Part shown: in pieces, positions 39,299 to 39,347 of the stretch
Numbering within the stretch: the first letter of the stretch is position 1
Layout: each line of letters starts with the position of its first letter
Assembly: GCA_913057675.1 (NCBI GenBank)
Contig: CAJXOL010000008.1
Span: 1-39,347 of the forward strand
Source of the DNA: an uncultured Pseudomonadota bacterium
GTDB lineage: Bacteria; Pseudomonadota; Gammaproteobacteria; Burkholderiales; Eutrophovitaceae
Direction: 5' to 3'
DNA: 39,347 nucleotides
Translations under genes and position numbers: made by a program
The notes under the pieces: model-generated
Database searches by the model: none
What the model saw: only the letters and a program-made list of their open reading frames with translations
What the model was told of the DNA's origin: nothing

Positions 39299-39347
39299 CT
39301 GTCTCTTATACACATCTGACGCTGCCGACGATATGCAGTGTGTAGAT
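39299..39347 (-). other. Nextera i5/Read-1 sequencing adapter, reverse complement (non-biological)
   Basis: CTGTCTCTTATACACATCTGACGCTGCCGACGATATGCAGTGTGTAGAT is the reverse complement of positions 1-48 plus 1 nt. Confidence 0.98.

Noticed and set aside
1-39347. 48-bp perfect terminal inverted repeat suggesting a transposon or linear plasmid
   Set aside because: It is Nextera adapter plus index, not biology.
1-39347. CRISPR array, rRNA, prophage or IS element
   Set aside because: No regularly spaced repeats, rRNA segments, phage structural genes or transposase ORFs seen.

Overview
This window looks like a gammaproteobacterial chromosome fragment. The organism call is an inference from gene content and order. 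It is bounded at both ends by Illumina Nextera adapter/index sequence (1-48 and 39299-39347), so the real genomic insert is about 49-39298. Most of it is housekeeping: ftsQ(end)-ftsA-ftsZ-lpxC, a convergent dciA-like (DUF721) gene, secA-argJ-DUF815 ATPase-Nudix/ThiE fusion, yacG-coaE-CorC-like-CcsA-like (minus strand), ffh, a DUF3530-like hydrolase, rpsP-rimM-trmD-rplS, ogt-like, xerD, plsY, tsaD (minus), rpsU, yqeY, dnaG, rpoD and a CAU-anticodon tRNA. The distal end holds a MoxR/DUF58/VWA operon and a truncated Sel1-repeat gene. The most unusual part is the accessory stretch at about 25.5-31 kb. It contains: (i) a 114-nt nested inverted-repeat block that folds on paper into a multi-helix RNA and is followed by a strong intrinsic terminator (candidate uncharacterised ncRNA); (ii) an FGE-like protein lacking both catalytic cysteines; (iii) a sulfatase-fold protein in which at least seven canonical active-site residues are replaced (pseudo-sulfatase); and (iv) an unlisted in-frame relic of an FMN-dependent alpha-hydroxy-acid dehydrogenase C-terminus between clcA and the pseudo-sulfatase. 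I saw no CRISPR array, rRNA, prophage or recognisable transposase. No database search or folding program was run.
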